A stretch of DNA of 64,000 nt, taken from NCBI RefSeq assembly GCF_003945765.1, contig NZ_CP027712.1, positions 4,960,001 through 5,024,000 of the forward strand, given 5' to 3'. Below, one piece after another: positions 50,555 through 59,509 of the stretch. How positions within the stretch are numbered: the first letter of the stretch is position 1; every line of letters starts with the position of its first letter. The position numbers and the translations under genes are program-made. This DNA comes from Pseudomonas chlororaphis subsp. chlororaphis. Its GTDB lineage: Bacteria; Pseudomonadota; Gammaproteobacteria; Pseudomonadales; Pseudomonadaceae. The notes beneath the pieces are model-generated. The model made no database searches. It worked only from the letters and a program-made list of their open reading frames with translations, and was not told the DNA's origin.

Positions 50555-51699
50555 GGCCTCTCCTCTTGCATACGTGTGGCAATGATAACGGCTGCCGCCA
50601 GCGCTGCGAGGCTTGCAATACTAAAGGTCAATGTCGCGCCCAGGGCGTTCCAGCTGTAGCCGGAATACAGCGCGCCCAATGCGCCACCGGTGCCGGCCAG
50701 GGCCGCGTACAGGGCCTGGCCCTGGCCTTGCTGGCGGTCGCCGAAGCTGCGTTGCACGAAATGAATGGCCGCGGCATGAAAGCTGCCGAAGGTCGCGGCA
50801 TGCAGCACCTGGGCAAACAACAGCACCCACAGATGTTCGGCAAAGGCGCCCAGCAGCAACCAGCGCAGGGCCGCCAGCAGGAAACTCGCCAGCAGCACCC
50901 GACGCACCGAAAACCGCGAGAGAATCCAGCTCATTGCCAGGAACATCAAGACTTCGGCGACCACCCCCAGCGCCCACAACAAACCGATCAAGCCGCGGCT
51001 GTAGCCCAGGTGTTCCAGGTGCAGGGTCAGGAAGGTGTAGTAAGGACCGTGGCTCATTTGCATCAGCGCCACGCAGGCATAGAAGGCCAGGACGCCGGGG
51101 CTGCGCAGCTGGCCAAGAAAGCCCCCGGCGGCCAAGCGGCTGCCCTGGGCCGCTGGCTGGGCGTTGGGCACCCAGGCGCTGCTGAGCACGATGCCGGCCA
51201 TGATCAGCACCAGCGCCGCCGGGTAGATGTCCAGGCTCAACCACTCGAACAGCCGCCCCAGCGCCACCACCGTGAGGATGAAACCGATCGAGCCCCACAG
51301 GCGGATCTGGCTGTAGCGAGCGGTCTGGCCTTGCAGGTGCGCCAGGGTGATCGCTTCGAATTGCGGCAATACCGCGTGCCAGAAGAACGCATGCAGGGCC
51401 ATGACCATCGCCAGCCAGGCGTAGCTCTTGCTGACGAAAATCAGCGAAAAGCTCAGCAGCGTGCAGATCGCGCCAAAACGCACGATGGCCAGGCGCCGGC
51501 CGGTGTAGTCGCCCAGCCAGCCCCAGAGGTTCGGCGCCACGCAGCGCATCAGCATGGGAATCGCCACCAGCTCGCCAATACGCGCGCTGGAAAACCCCAG
51601 GTGATCGAAATACAGCGCCAGAAACGGCGCGGTCGACCCCAGCAAGGCGAAATAGAACAGGTAGAAACTGGAGAGCCGCCAGTACGGGAGCGCCGCCAC
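50551..51699 (-). CDS. MFS transporter (HcaT-like)
   Basis: The 382-residue membrane protein has about twelve helices; its start LPYWRLSSFYLFYFALLGS and FLALYFDHLGFSSARIGEL, with RCVAPNLWGWLGDYTGRR, fit the 3-phenylpropionate (HcaT/PPP) branch of the major facilitator family. The substrate is unknown. In-frame start choices are GTG 51699 and more distant ATGs inside aroC; GTG 51699 gives family length but has a weak ribosome site. Its stop overlaps mtnB's ATG by four bases, so it could belong with methylthio metabolism. Confidence 0.82.
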   Translation of the reverse strand: MAALPYWRLSSFYLFYFALLGSTAPFLALYFDHLGFSSARIGELVAIPMLMRCVAPNLWGWLGDYTGRRLAIVRFGAICTLLSFSLIFVSKSYAWLAMVMALHAFFWHAVLPQFEAITLAHLQGQTARYSQIRLWGSIGFILTVVALGRLFEWLSLDIYPAALVLIMAGIVLSSAWVPNAQPAAQGSRLAAGGFLGQLRSPGVLAFYACVALMQMSHGPYYTFLTLHLEHLGYSRGLIGLLWALGVVAEVLMFLAMSWILSRFSVRRVLLASFLLAALRWLLLGAFAEHLWVLLFAQVLHAATFGSFHAAAIHFVQRSFGDRQQGQGQALYAALAGTGGALGALYSGYSWNALGATLTFSIASLAALAAAVIIATRMQEERP

Positions 51700-51733
51700 G
51701 GCCGTCAGACCGTGGCGACTGGCAGAGACGCCA

Positions 51734-52825
51734 TTACAACTGGCCCAGCACCGGCGTGCTGACGCGCACGTCGGCATTCTGGCCACGATGACGCAGCAGG
51801 TGATCCATCAGCACGATGGCCATCATGGCTTCGGCGATCGGCGTGGCGCGGATGCCCACGCACGGGTCGTGACGGCCCTTGGTGATGACGTCCACCGGGT
51901 TGCCATCGATGTCGATCGAGCGGCCCGGGGTGGTGATGCTGGAGGTCGGCTTGAGCGCCAGGTGCGCGACGATCGGCTGGCCGGAGGAAATCCCGCCCAG
52001 GATGCCGCCCGCGTTGTTGCTGAGGAAACCTTGCGGGGTCAGCTCGTCGCGATGCTCGGTGCCACGCTGGGCGACGCTGGCGAAACCGGCGCCGATTTCC
52101 ACGCCCTTGACCGCGTTGATGCTCATCAGCGCATGGGCCAGCTCGGCGTCCAGGCGGTCGAAGATCGGCTCGCCCAGGCCCGGCATCACACCCTCGGCGA
52201 CCACGGTGATCTTGGCGCCCACCGAGTCCTGATCGCGACGCAGCTGGTCCATGTAGGCTTCCAGCTCCGGCACCTTGTCCGGGTCGGGGCTGAAGAAGGC
52301 GTTGTCTTCCACCGAGTCCCAGGTCTTGAACGGGATTTCGATCGGGCCCAGCTGGCTCATGTAGCCACGCACCACGATGCCCTGGCTGGCCAGGTATTTC
52401 TTGGCGATGGCCCCGGCCGCCACGCGCATGGCGGTTTCCCGCGCCGAGCTGCGACCGCCGCCGCGGTAGTCGCGGAAGCCGTATTTGTGGTGGTAGGTGT
52501 AATCGGCGTGGGCCGGGCGGAACAGATCCTTGATCGCCGAGTAGTCCTTGGACTTCTGGTCGGTGTTGCGGATCAGCAGGCCGATGGAGCAGCCGGTGGT
52601 CTTGCCCTCGAACACGCCGGAGAGGATTTCGACTTCATCGGCTTCCTGGCGCTGGGTAGTGTGGCGGCTGGTGCCGGGCTTGCGCCGGTCCAGGTCGCGC
52701 TGCAGATCGTCCAGCGACAGCTCAAGACCCGGTGGGCAGCCGTCGACAATGGCGACCAACGCCGGACCATGGCTTTCGCCCGCGGTGGTGACAGTGAACA
52801 GCTTGCCGTAGGTATTGCCGGACAT
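51734..52825 (-). CDS. aroC: Chorismate synthase
   Basis: The 363-residue FMN-dependent enzyme makes chorismate from EPSP, the product of the AroA half at 4.3 kb. Family motifs are [18 protein letters not shown] near the N-terminus, [17 protein letters not shown] and [15 protein letters not shown], and the later [20 protein letters not shown] precedes ATG 52825. It heads the aroC-MFS-mtnBDC string on the minus strand. Length is normal. Confidence 0.97.
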   Translation of the reverse strand: MSGNTYGKLFTVTTAGESHGPALVAIVDGCPPGLELSLDDLQRDLDRRKPGTSRHTTQRQEADEVEILSGVFEGKTTGCSIGLLIRNTDQKSKDYSAIKDLFRPAHADYTYHHKYGFRDYRGGGRSSARETAMRVAAGAIAKKYLASQGIVVRGYMSQLGPIEIPFKTWDSVEDNAFFSPDPDKVPELEAYMDQLRRDQDSVGAKITVVAEGVMPGLGEPIFDRLDAELAHALMSINAVKGVEIGAGFASVAQRGTEHRDELTPQGFLSNNAGGILGGISSGQPIVAHLALKPTSSITTPGRSIDIDGNPVDVITKGRHDPCVGIRATPIAEAMMAIVLMDHLLRHRGQNADVRVSTPVLGQL

Positions 52826-52966
52826 GCAGGACGCTCCATGAAATCAGCCGAAATAACTCAATCTGGATTACTGAGCCGGGAAGTATACGCAGGCTCCCCA
52901 ACTAGTTCATCCTCGAACCTTATCCGTGTCCGGAAGTCCAACCGACACCTTCTCCATGATGGCGTG

Positions 52967-53920
52967 ATGATGCTGCGAGTTCTTCTCTTGAGCCTTACCC
53001 TGTTCACCGGCCTGGTCCAGGCGGCCGTACTGCAACGTCCCATCAGCCTCGACACCGGCACTGGCGAGTTATACGGCTCGCTGCTGCTGCCCAAGTCCGA
53101 CGCCCCGGTGCCGGTGGTCCTGATCGTCTCCGGCTCCGGCCCCACCGACCGCAACGGCAACAATCCCGACGGTGGGCGCAACGACAGCCTCAAGCGCCTG
53201 GCCTGGGTGCTGGCCAAGCACAACATCGCCAGCGTGCGCTACGACAAGCGCGGGGTGGCCGCTAGCCTCGCCGCCACCCCGGACGAGCGCAACCTGACCC
53301 TCGACGCCTATGTCGCCGACGCCGTGGCCTGGGGCAAGAAGCTCAAGGGCGACCCGCGCCTGGGCCCGTTGATCATGCTCGGCCACAGCGAAGGCGCGCT
53401 GATCGCCACCCTGGCGGCGCCCCAGGCCGATGCGGCGGCGGTGATTTCCATCTCCGGCACCGCCCGCCCGGTGGACCAGGTGCTGCGCCAGCAACTGAGC
53501 TACCGCCTGCCGGCGCCGCTGATGTTGCGCAGCAACGAACTGCTCGACAGCCTCAAGGCTGGCCGGGTCGACACCGACGTGCCGCCGCAGCTGGAAGTGA
53601 TCTTCCGCCCCAGCGTGCAGCCGTACCTGATCACCCTGTTCAGGCAAGACCCGGCCGCCGCGTTCGCCCGCCTGAAAATGCCGGCGCTGATCGTCCAAGG
53701 CAGTAATGACATCCAGGTCGGTGTCGGCGATGCGCAGATGCTCAAGGCCGCCAAGCCGGACGCCCAACTGGCGCTGATCGAAGGCATGAACCATGTCCTG
53801 CGTATCGTGCCCAACGACGTCAAGCGGCAATTGGCCTCCTACAAGGATCCGCAGCTGCCCCTGGCCTCGGAACTCGGCACCCGCATCATCAGCTTTATTG
53901 ACGGACTTCACGCCCGTTGA
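52967..53920 (+). CDS. Secreted alpha/beta hydrolase
   Basis: The 317-residue protein has a signal peptide (LRVLLLSLTLFTGLVQA) and an alpha/beta hydrolase domain with oxyanion region VLIVSGSGPTDRNGN and nucleophile elbow GHSEGALIA (serine in MLGHSEG), and the histidine near GMNHVLRI. The family is peptidase S9/S33-like; the substrate is unknown. I place the start at the tandem ATGATG (52967); both starts lack a strong ribosome site. It is divergent from aroC. Confidence 0.85.
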   Translation: MMLRVLLLSLTLFTGLVQAAVLQRPISLDTGTGELYGSLLLPKSDAPVPVVLIVSGSGPTDRNGNNPDGGRNDSLKRLAWVLAKHNIASVRYDKRGVAASLAATPDERNLTLDAYVADAVAWGKKLKGDPRLGPLIMLGHSEGALIATLAAPQADAAAVISISGTARPVDQVLRQQLSYRLPAPLMLRSNELLDSLKAGRVDTDVPPQLEVIFRPSVQPYLITLFRQDPAAAFARLKMPALIVQGSNDIQVGVGDAQMLKAAKPDAQLALIEGMNHVLRIVPNDVKRQLASYKDPQLPLASELGTRIISFIDGLHAR

Positions 53921-54018
53921 CGCGTTTTCCCCTCCAGTCCTGAAAAAAACGGCCGATAAGCCTTTGCCGGCCGTTCACTTGCCGTCGGCAAGTAGCGCTT
54001 GGACAGGATCTCGCCGTT

Positions 54019-54807
54019 ATGACCGATACCCAGAACCCTCCCGAAACCGAGGTTGAAAACCCCGCTCCCGAAGCCGTGGCGTTGCCGTGGGCGGACGTCC
54101 ATGCCGAGCATCACCGGATGCTTCGCCTGGCCCCGCTGCAAACCGATCGCGCCACGGGCGGACGGCCCCTGCGCTTTATCGAGTTCGGTTATGCCGAGCG
54201 CAGCAACAAGGAACACAGCCTGTTGCGCATGACTCTCCAACTGCCGGGCCAACGGGTGCGCAAGGAACAGAATCACCTGGATGTCTGGGTCGACCACACG
54301 ACTCGACGGGTACGCTTCGAACCGGAAAACCTGCAGATCGAACCGGCGAACCGCGGCATCGGCCGCTTTCTGTTGGCGCAGGGGGCAAGCTGGGCCCAGA
54401 AGAAATGGCCGCACTACCGCGTGGACGGTTTCGAACTGGCGAACAAGGATGCGCTGAACGAGGCCACGCGCCTGCGGCGCGATCATTTCCTGCGGGTCCA
54501 GGGCTTCGATGTGGTTTACGCCGATGCCCAGCATCTCAAGGGCAGCGTCAAGCATGTACAGGTCGGTGAACTGCTGCCCAACTGGAACACCGAAAAGCTG
54601 CAATTCGTCGAGATCCTCGAAGCCGCGCAGATGCTGCAGCAGGCCGAGCAGAACCTCGAAGAACAGGAAGTGAAACTGCGCAAGCACGAAGAAAAGGTCG
54701 CCAAATACAAGCGCGAAGACACCGGGCTGCGCTTTACCATCACCTGCCTGGTGGCGTTTGCGGTGTTCCAGGCCGGGTTGCTGATCTGGATCGCGACCCA
54801 CCGCTGA
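54019..54807 (+). CDS. Tail-anchored coiled-coil hypothetical protein
   Basis: The 262-residue protein has an acidic, proline-rich start (MTDTQNPPETEVENP), a central domain to about residue 185 with WVDHTTRRVRFEPENLQI and GIGRFLLAQGASWAQKKWPHYRV, then a charged coiled coil (about 200-235, EQNLEEQEVKLRKHEEKVAK) and a single C-terminal membrane helix ending LLIWIATHR. So it would be anchored by its tail with the bulk in the cytoplasm. I do not recognise a functional family. AGGATC precedes ATG 54019; a two-way terminator follows. Confidence 0.8.
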   Translation: MTDTQNPPETEVENPAPEAVALPWADVHAEHHRMLRLAPLQTDRATGGRPLRFIEFGYAERSNKEHSLLRMTLQLPGQRVRKEQNHLDVWVDHTTRRVRFEPENLQIEPANRGIGRFLLAQGASWAQKKWPHYRVDGFELANKDALNEATRLRRDHFLRVQGFDVVYADAQHLKGSVKHVQVGELLPNWNTEKLQFVEILEAAQMLQQAEQNLEEQEVKLRKHEEKVAKYKREDTGLRFTITCLVAFAVFQAGLLIWIATHR

Positions 54808-54811
54808 CAAC

Positions 54812-54839
54812 AAAAAGCCCTCCGATTGGCGGGCTTTTT
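54812..54839. terminator. Bidirectional terminator
   Basis: AAAAAGCCC (54812-54820) pairs with GGGCTTTTT (54831-54839). T runs occur in both directions, serving the tail-anchored protein gene and prmB, which converge here. Confidence 0.85.
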
Positions 54840-54859
54840 TGTGGTGCTTCGCTGGTTGC

Positions 54860-55768
54860 TCAGACCCGGGAGCTGAACAGTGCCTGGTGCTGTCGGCACT
54901 GCTCGGCGGTGAGCATGAACACGCCATGACCGCCGCGTTCGAAGTCCAGCCAGGCGAAATCGACTTCCGGGTACAGGGCTTCGACATGGACCTGGCTGTT
55001 GCCGACCTCGACGATCAACAGGCCCTTCTCGGTCAGATGATCCGCCGCCTCGGCCAGCATGCGCCGCACCAGATTCAAGCCATCGTCGCCACAGGCCAGG
55101 CCCAGCTCCGGTTCGTGCTGGTATTCCTCGGGCATGTCGGCGAAGTCCTCGGCATCCACATACGGCGGGTTCGACACGATCAGGTCGAAGCGCTGGCCCG
55201 GCAAGCCGTCGAAACCATCGCCCTGCACCGTGAACACCCGCTCATCGACACCATGGCGCTCGATGTTCTGGTTCGCCACCTCGAGGGCTTCGAACGACAG
55301 GTCGGCCAGCACCACTTCGGCCTTGCGGAACTCGTAGGCGCAGGCAATGCCGATGCAGCCGGAACCGGTGCACAGGTCGAGAATGCGCGCGGGCTCGACG
55401 CCCAGCCAGGGCTCGAAACGTTTTTCGATCAGCTCGCCGATCGGCGAGCGCGGGATCAGCACCCGCTCATCGACAATGAACGACAGGCCGCAGAACCAGG
55501 CCTCGCCCAGCAGGTAGGCGGTCGGTACGCGCTCTTCGATGCGCCGCTTGAGCAGACGCTGCAGGTTGACCAGTTCGTCGTCTTCCAGGGCGCAGTCCAG
55601 ATAGCTGTCGGCGATTTCCCACGGCAGGTGCAAGGCACCCAGTACCAATTGGCGGGCTTCGTCCCAGGCGTTGTCGGTCCCATGGCCGAAAAACAGATCC
55701 TCCCCATGAAAGCGGCTGACAGCCCAACGGATGTGGTCGCGCAGGGTGCGCAGGCGGGAAGTGATCAC
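54860..55768 (-). CDS. prmB: 50S protein L3 N5-glutamine methyltransferase
   Basis: The 302-residue SAM-dependent enzyme methylates a glutamine of ribosomal protein L3. The catalytic NPPY motif is in [16 protein letters not shown], and the SAM motif in [17 protein letters not shown] chose GTG 55768 ([14 protein letters not shown]), because AGGAG lies ten bases upstream and the length matches PrmB; longer in-frame starts to 55831 add unconserved residues. It lies divergent from the isochorismatase-fold gene. Confidence 0.95.
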   Translation of the reverse strand: MITSRLRTLRDHIRWAVSRFHGEDLFFGHGTDNAWDEARQLVLGALHLPWEIADSYLDCALEDDELVNLQRLLKRRIEERVPTAYLLGEAWFCGLSFIVDERVLIPRSPIGELIEKRFEPWLGVEPARILDLCTGSGCIGIACAYEFRKAEVVLADLSFEALEVANQNIERHGVDERVFTVQGDGFDGLPGQRFDLIVSNPPYVDAEDFADMPEEYQHEPELGLACGDDGLNLVRRMLAEAADHLTEKGLLIVEVGNSQVHVEALYPEVDFAWLDFERGGHGVFMLTAEQCRQHQALFSSRV

Positions 55769-56005
55769 GGGACAGACTCCTGAAAAAACGACTGGCGATT
55801 CTAACAGCCAAAACGTCTGAGGACGACGCATGAAAAATCTGAGTCTGCGGGGCGTTCAGGCGGTTTTCTCCACATTCGGCCCGATTCTCCACAGCCCTTG
55901 ACACGGCTGTAGGCCAGCAACCACGCACCTTACGTTAGTAGCGATTCACAGAAGCGCTCCGCCAGAGGACAATGTCGCAAAAGCCCCACTCACAGGAGCC
56001 CCAGA

Positions 56006-56596
56006 ATGTCCGTTCCAAAGACGATGTTTCAACTCAGCGGTCGTGGTTATGCAGCGGCTAATTTGAGCCACGCGACCCTTGTGATCATCGACGCCCAGAA
56101 AGAGTACCTCAGCGGTCCGCTGGCCCTGTCCGGCATGGACGCTGCGGTCGCCAACATCAAGCAACTGGTCGCTGCCGCCCGCTCCGCCGGCCGCCCGGTT
56201 GTGCATGTGCGCCACCTCGGCACCGTCGGCGGCCTGTTCGACCCCCAGGGCGAACGCGGTGAATTCATCCCCGGCCTCGAACCCCAGGGCGACGAGACCA
56301 TCATCGGCAAGCTGCTGCCGAGCGCCTTCCATGGCACCGAACTGGAAAAGCGCCTGCAGGACCTGGGCTCCCTGGACCTGATCGTCTGCGGTTTCATGAG
56401 CCATTCCAGTGTCAGCACCACCGTGCGCGCGGCGAAGAACCTGGGTTTTCGCTGCACCCTGGTGGAAGACGCCTGCGCCACTCGCGATCTGCCCTACAAG
56501 GGCGGCATCCTCAGCGCCGAGCACGTGCAGCAGACCGAAATGGCCATCATGGCGGACAACTTCGCCACCCTCGCCGCCACCAAAGATCTGATCTGA
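56006..56596 (+). CDS. Isochorismatase-fold hydrolase with Ser at the Cys site
   Basis: The 196-residue protein has the cysteine hydrolase/isochorismatase fold: Asp29 in LVIIDAQKEY, Lys102 in IIGKLLPSAFHGT, and at the usual nucleophile position Ser135 in GFMSHSSVSTTVRAA instead of Cys. True isochorismatases such as PhzD have Asp-Lys-Ser at these places, so this enzyme may hydrolyse a vinyl ether rather than an amide. No phenazine or siderophore genes are adjacent. The start ATG 56006 follows AGGAGCC. Confidence 0.88.
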   Translation: MSVPKTMFQLSGRGYAAANLSHATLVIIDAQKEYLSGPLALSGMDAAVANIKQLVAAARSAGRPVVHVRHLGTVGGLFDPQGERGEFIPGLEPQGDETIIGKLLPSAFHGTELEKRLQDLGSLDLIVCGFMSHSSVSTTVRAAKNLGFRCTLVEDACATRDLPYKGGILSAEHVQQTEMAIMADNFATLAATKDLI

Positions 56597-56607
56597 TCGA
56601 CCTGCAA

Positions 56608-56640
56608 TGAGCGGTGCGCCTTCAGGGGCAAGGCCGCTCA
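56608..56640 (+). terminator. Possible hairpin after the isochorismatase-fold gene
   Basis: TGAGCGG (56608-56614) pairs with CCGCTCA (56634-56640), twelve bases after the stop. The loop is 19 bases and no T run follows, so the call is weak. Confidence 0.35.
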
Positions 56641-56737
56641 TCCGTAAAAGCCTCTCATTTGCCGTAATTGCCTTAGCCTCAGGAACCACCCGGTCATCTT
56701 TCGGTCGAAGGGCCGATACCCATTGAGGAAGGTCGGA

Positions 56738-57058
56738 ATGAAGATATCCGATGGTTTTGACGCACGTCGTCTGCGGCCCAAAGGCCCGCGGAACTGGCGT
56801 TTGCGCCTGGGCGCGGGATTCTCCGCGTTGCTGGCGACCTTCGGTGTGCTGCTGGCGATGGCCGGGGCCGCCAGCCTGTTGGGGCGCCCTCCGGCGCTGG
56901 GCGAATTGAATGCAAGTCCGGCGGGTTCCGCGGTGATTCTAGCGGTCGGTCTGTTACTGCTGTATGTCGGCGTCTGGCTGTGGCGTCGCTGCCGGCGGCG
57001 CATGCGCCAGCCGCAGACCCTGAACATGGCTCCCCACCTGATGAAGAAGCATGACTGA
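56738..57058 (+). CDS. Hypothetical two-helix membrane protein
   Basis: The 106-residue protein begins MKISDGFDARRLRPKGPRNW, then a hydrophobic helix (about 30-50, FSALLATFGVLLAMAGAASL), a short linker, a second helix (about 65-85) and a basic tail WRRCRRRMRQ. It looks like an inner-membrane protein; no family was recognised. GAGGAAGG precedes ATG 56738; the in-frame TTG at 56723 is on the wrong side of it. Confidence 0.72.
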   Translation: MKISDGFDARRLRPKGPRNWRLRLGAGFSALLATFGVLLAMAGAASLLGRPPALGELNASPAGSAVILAVGLLLLYVGVWLWRRCRRRMRQPQTLNMAPHLMKKHD

Positions 57059-57133
57059 ATCGACGGCAACACGTTTTGTCCCGCCCCTCTCCCGTCGAGT
57101 TGGGTAAACTGCTCGGTCTTCGCGGAGGCTGAC

Positions 57134-57691
57134 ATGCAAGACGACGATTTTTCCCTGTTCAAAAGCGCGATCCAAGGCGTCAAGCCGATCAAGCACGATC
57201 GCGCCGAAACCGGCAAACCCAAGGCTGACCGGGCGCAGATCGCCAAGCTGCGCCAGGCAGCCAGCGTGCGCACCGAAACCACGACCGTCGACGGGCTGTC
57301 CGATCAGTTCGTGATCGATGTCGGCCCGGAAGACGAGCTGATGTGGGCCCGCGACGGGGTTCAGGAAAGCCAGATGCGCAAGCTCAAGGTCGGCCAGATC
57401 CCTTTCGAGGGCAGCCTCGACCTGCACGGCATGAACGTGGAAAAGGCCCGGGAAACCCTCTGGGCATTCCTCGCCGAAGCCACCAAGTTCGAAATCCGCT
57501 GCGTGCGCGTCACCCACGGCAAGGCCGTGCGCCTGGACGGCAAGCGGCCGATGATCAAGAGCCACGTCAACACCTGGCTACGCCAGCATCCCCAGGTACT
57601 CGGCTTCACCTCGTGCCAGGCCAAACATGGCGGTGCCGGGGCGGTCTACGTGATGCTCAAACGCACCATGATGGAAGGCCGCGACGAGTAA
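57134..57691 (+). CDS. Smr-domain endonuclease-like protein
   Basis: The 185-residue protein has a C-terminal Smr domain with DLHGMNVEKARE, the THGKAVRLDG motif and KHGGAGAVYVMLKR, features of small MutS-related nucleases. The gammaproteobacterial relatives (SmrA/SmrB) cut DNA or mRNA, and SmrB acts in ribosome-collision rescue. The N-terminal 90 residues are charged. GGAGG precedes ATG 57134. It precedes folE by 77 bases on the same strand. Substrate (RNA or DNA) is not decided by sequence. Confidence 0.9.
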   Translation: MQDDDFSLFKSAIQGVKPIKHDRAETGKPKADRAQIAKLRQAASVRTETTTVDGLSDQFVIDVGPEDELMWARDGVQESQMRKLKVGQIPFEGSLDLHGMNVEKARETLWAFLAEATKFEIRCVRVTHGKAVRLDGKRPMIKSHVNTWLRQHPQVLGFTSCQAKHGGAGAVYVMLKRTMMEGRDE

Positions 57692-57768
57692 AGCCGCTTC
57701 GTCGCGCTTGCAGCGCCCGGTCCGCCACCGTACCCTTGCTCTTTGCGTAAAATCCCACAGGTAGTTTC

Positions 57769-58314
57769 ATGTCCCTGGAACAGAATTACACGGCGATCCT
57801 CGGCCAATTGGGCGAAGACGTCTCCCGCGAGGGCCTGCTCGACACGCCAAAACGTGCCGCCAAAGCCATGCAGTACCTCTGCCGCGGTTATGAACAAACG
57901 CTGGAAGAAGTCACCAACGGTGCCTTGTTCAGCTCCGATAACAGCGAAATGGTGCTGGTCAAGGACATCGAGCTCTACTCGCTGTGCGAGCACCACCTGC
58001 TGCCTTTCATCGGCAAGGCTCACGTCGCCTACATTCCGAGTGGCAAGGTGCTGGGCCTGTCGAAAGTCGCGCGCATCGTCGACATGTACGCGCGCCGCCT
58101 GCAGATCCAGGAAAACCTCAGCCGCCAGATCGCCGACGCGGTCCAGCAAGTGACCGGCGCCCTGGGCGTCGCGGTGGTGATCGAGGCCAAGCACATGTGC
58201 ATGATGATGCGCGGTGTGGAGAAGCAGAACTCGTCGATGATCACCTCGGTGATGCTGGGCGAGTTCCGCGAAAACGCGGCAACCCGCAGCGAGTTTCTCA
58301 GCCTGATCAAGTAA
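57769..58314 (+). CDS. folE: GTP cyclohydrolase I
   Basis: The 181-residue enzyme makes dihydroneopterin triphosphate from GTP, the first step of folate synthesis. Zinc and active-site residues are in [10 protein letters not shown] and [12 protein letters not shown], with the [17 protein letters not shown] segment. ACAGG lies before ATG 57769. It may be one of two folE copies in Pseudomonas genomes; no adjacent folate or pteridine genes are present here. It ends in a strong terminator. Confidence 0.96.
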   Translation: MSLEQNYTAILGQLGEDVSREGLLDTPKRAAKAMQYLCRGYEQTLEEVTNGALFSSDNSEMVLVKDIELYSLCEHHLLPFIGKAHVAYIPSGKVLGLSKVARIVDMYARRLQIQENLSRQIADAVQQVTGALGVAVVIEAKHMCMMMRGVEKQNSSMITSVMLGEFRENAATRSEFLSLIK

Positions 58315-58330
58315 ACGGCTGCCCGAAAGA

Positions 58331-58356
58331 ACCGGCGTTCATCGCCGGTTTTTTTT
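58331..58356 (+). terminator. Terminator of folE
   Basis: A 7-bp stem ACCGGCG/CGCCGGT around TTCAT is followed by eight T residues, 16 bases after the folE stop. Confidence 0.95.
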
Positions 58357-58414
58357 CGCCTGGCAAAAATCAGGTAAGCTGCCGCCCCTTCTTTCATGGG
58401 CAAGAGGCAATATT

Positions 58415-58786
58415 GTGATCGTCAAAGCGCTTCGAGTCGGCCTGGGCCAGCTCATCATCTTCATCGACTTCATCACCCGCCCACGCAAGCAGCAGCGCCC
58501 CGCCGCCGCTCAAGCCCAGGTCGAACAGGCCGCCAAGGGTCTGACCCTGTACCAGTTCCACGCCTGCCCGTTCTGCGTGAAAACCCGCCGCACCCTGCAC
58601 CGCCTGAACATTCCGGTGGCCCTGCGTGACGCGAAAAACAACGAACAGGATCGCCAGGCCCTGCTGGAGCAAGGCGGCAAGATCAAGGTGCCGTGCCTGC
58701 GTATCGAAGAAAACGGCCAGACCACCTGGATGTACGAGTCCAAGGTGATCATCGATTATCTGGACAAGCGCTTTGCAACAGCTTGA
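58415..58786 (+). CDS. Glutaredoxin-like protein with N-terminal extension
   Basis: The 123-residue protein has a glutaredoxin/GST-N domain from about residue 43 with active site CPFC in FHACPFCVKTRRTL and the cis-proline KVPCLRI. Before it is an unusual 40-residue extension with a hydrophobic stretch GLGQLIIFIDFI followed by basic and glutamine-rich residues, which could tie it to the membrane. It should reduce disulfides using glutathione. The start is GTG 58415 with AGAGG ten bases upstream. Confidence 0.87.
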   Translation: MIVKALRVGLGQLIIFIDFITRPRKQQRPAAAQAQVEQAAKGLTLYQFHACPFCVKTRRTLHRLNIPVALRDAKNNEQDRQALLEQGGKIKVPCLRIEENGQTTWMYESKVIIDYLDKRFATA

Positions 58787-58850
58787 ATGGTTGGTGGCGT
58801 TCTGAAGGACGTCATCGCGCCAGAACAGCCCCCCACAAGATCCAGACCAT

Positions 58851-58879
58851 AAAAAAACCGACCCAAGGGTCGGTTTTTT
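58851..58879. terminator. Bidirectional terminator
   Basis: ACCGACCC and GGGTCGGT (58857-58864 with 58867-58874), with A and T runs on both sides, lie between the glutaredoxin-like gene and the convergent GST gene. Confidence 0.94.
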
Positions 58880-58894
58880 GTTTCCCGCAGAGAC

Positions 58895-59497
58895 TCAGTC
58901 GAGCATCCCGACATGCCGCGGATGGCTTTCCACCCGCTGCATCCACGCCTGGATGCCCGGGTAGCGCGCCAGGTCGAAGCCACCTTCATGGGCGACATGG
59001 GTGTAGGCATAGAGCGCGATATCGGCAATCGAGTACTGCTCGCCCACCAGATACGGCGTGCGCGCCAACTGGTGTTCCATCACGTCCAATGCCTTGTAAC
59101 CACGCTTTTGCAGCTTCTCGTATTCGTGTTGGCGCTCTTGCGGCAGCCCCAGATAGAGCTGGATGAAACGTGCCACGGCAATGTACGGCTCATGGCTGTA
59201 TTGCTCGAAAAACTGCCATTGCAGCACTTGCGTGCGTAAACGCGGCTCGCTCGGCAGGAATTCGCTGCCGTCGGCGAGAAAGTTGAGAATCGCGTTCGAC
59301 TCCCACAGGCAGGTGCCGTCTTCCAGCTCCAGCACCGGGATCTTGCCGTTGGGGTTCTTCGCCAGAAACGCCTCGGTCTGCGTATCCCCGTTCAAGATGT
59401 CCACGGCGTGCCACTCGTAAGGCAGGCCCAGCAGATTGAGCATCAGCTTGACCTTGTAGCAGTTGCCGGACCGGTAATCCCCATAAACCTTGTACAT
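58895..59497 (-). CDS. Glutathione S-transferase
   Basis: The 200-residue protein begins with a thioredoxin-like domain (YGDYRSGNCYKVKLMLN, with GKIPVLELEDG and ESNAIL for glutathione binding) and a helical C-terminal domain (from about residue 88). The conserved N-terminal serine/tyrosine-type residue is in the YRSGNCYKV segment. Substrate unknown. GGGGAGAGGG precedes ATG 59497. It lies thirteen bases after the aminotransferase stop, likely the same transcript. Confidence 0.92.
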   Translation of the reverse strand: MYKVYGDYRSGNCYKVKLMLNLLGLPYEWHAVDILNGDTQTEAFLAKNPNGKIPVLELEDGTCLWESNAILNFLADGSEFLPSEPRLRTQVLQWQFFEQYSHEPYIAVARFIQLYLGLPQERQHEYEKLQKRGYKALDVMEHQLARTPYLVGEQYSIADIALYAYTHVAHEGGFDLARYPGIQAWMQRVESHPRHVGMLD

Positions 59498-59509
59498 GGC
59501 CCTCTCCCC

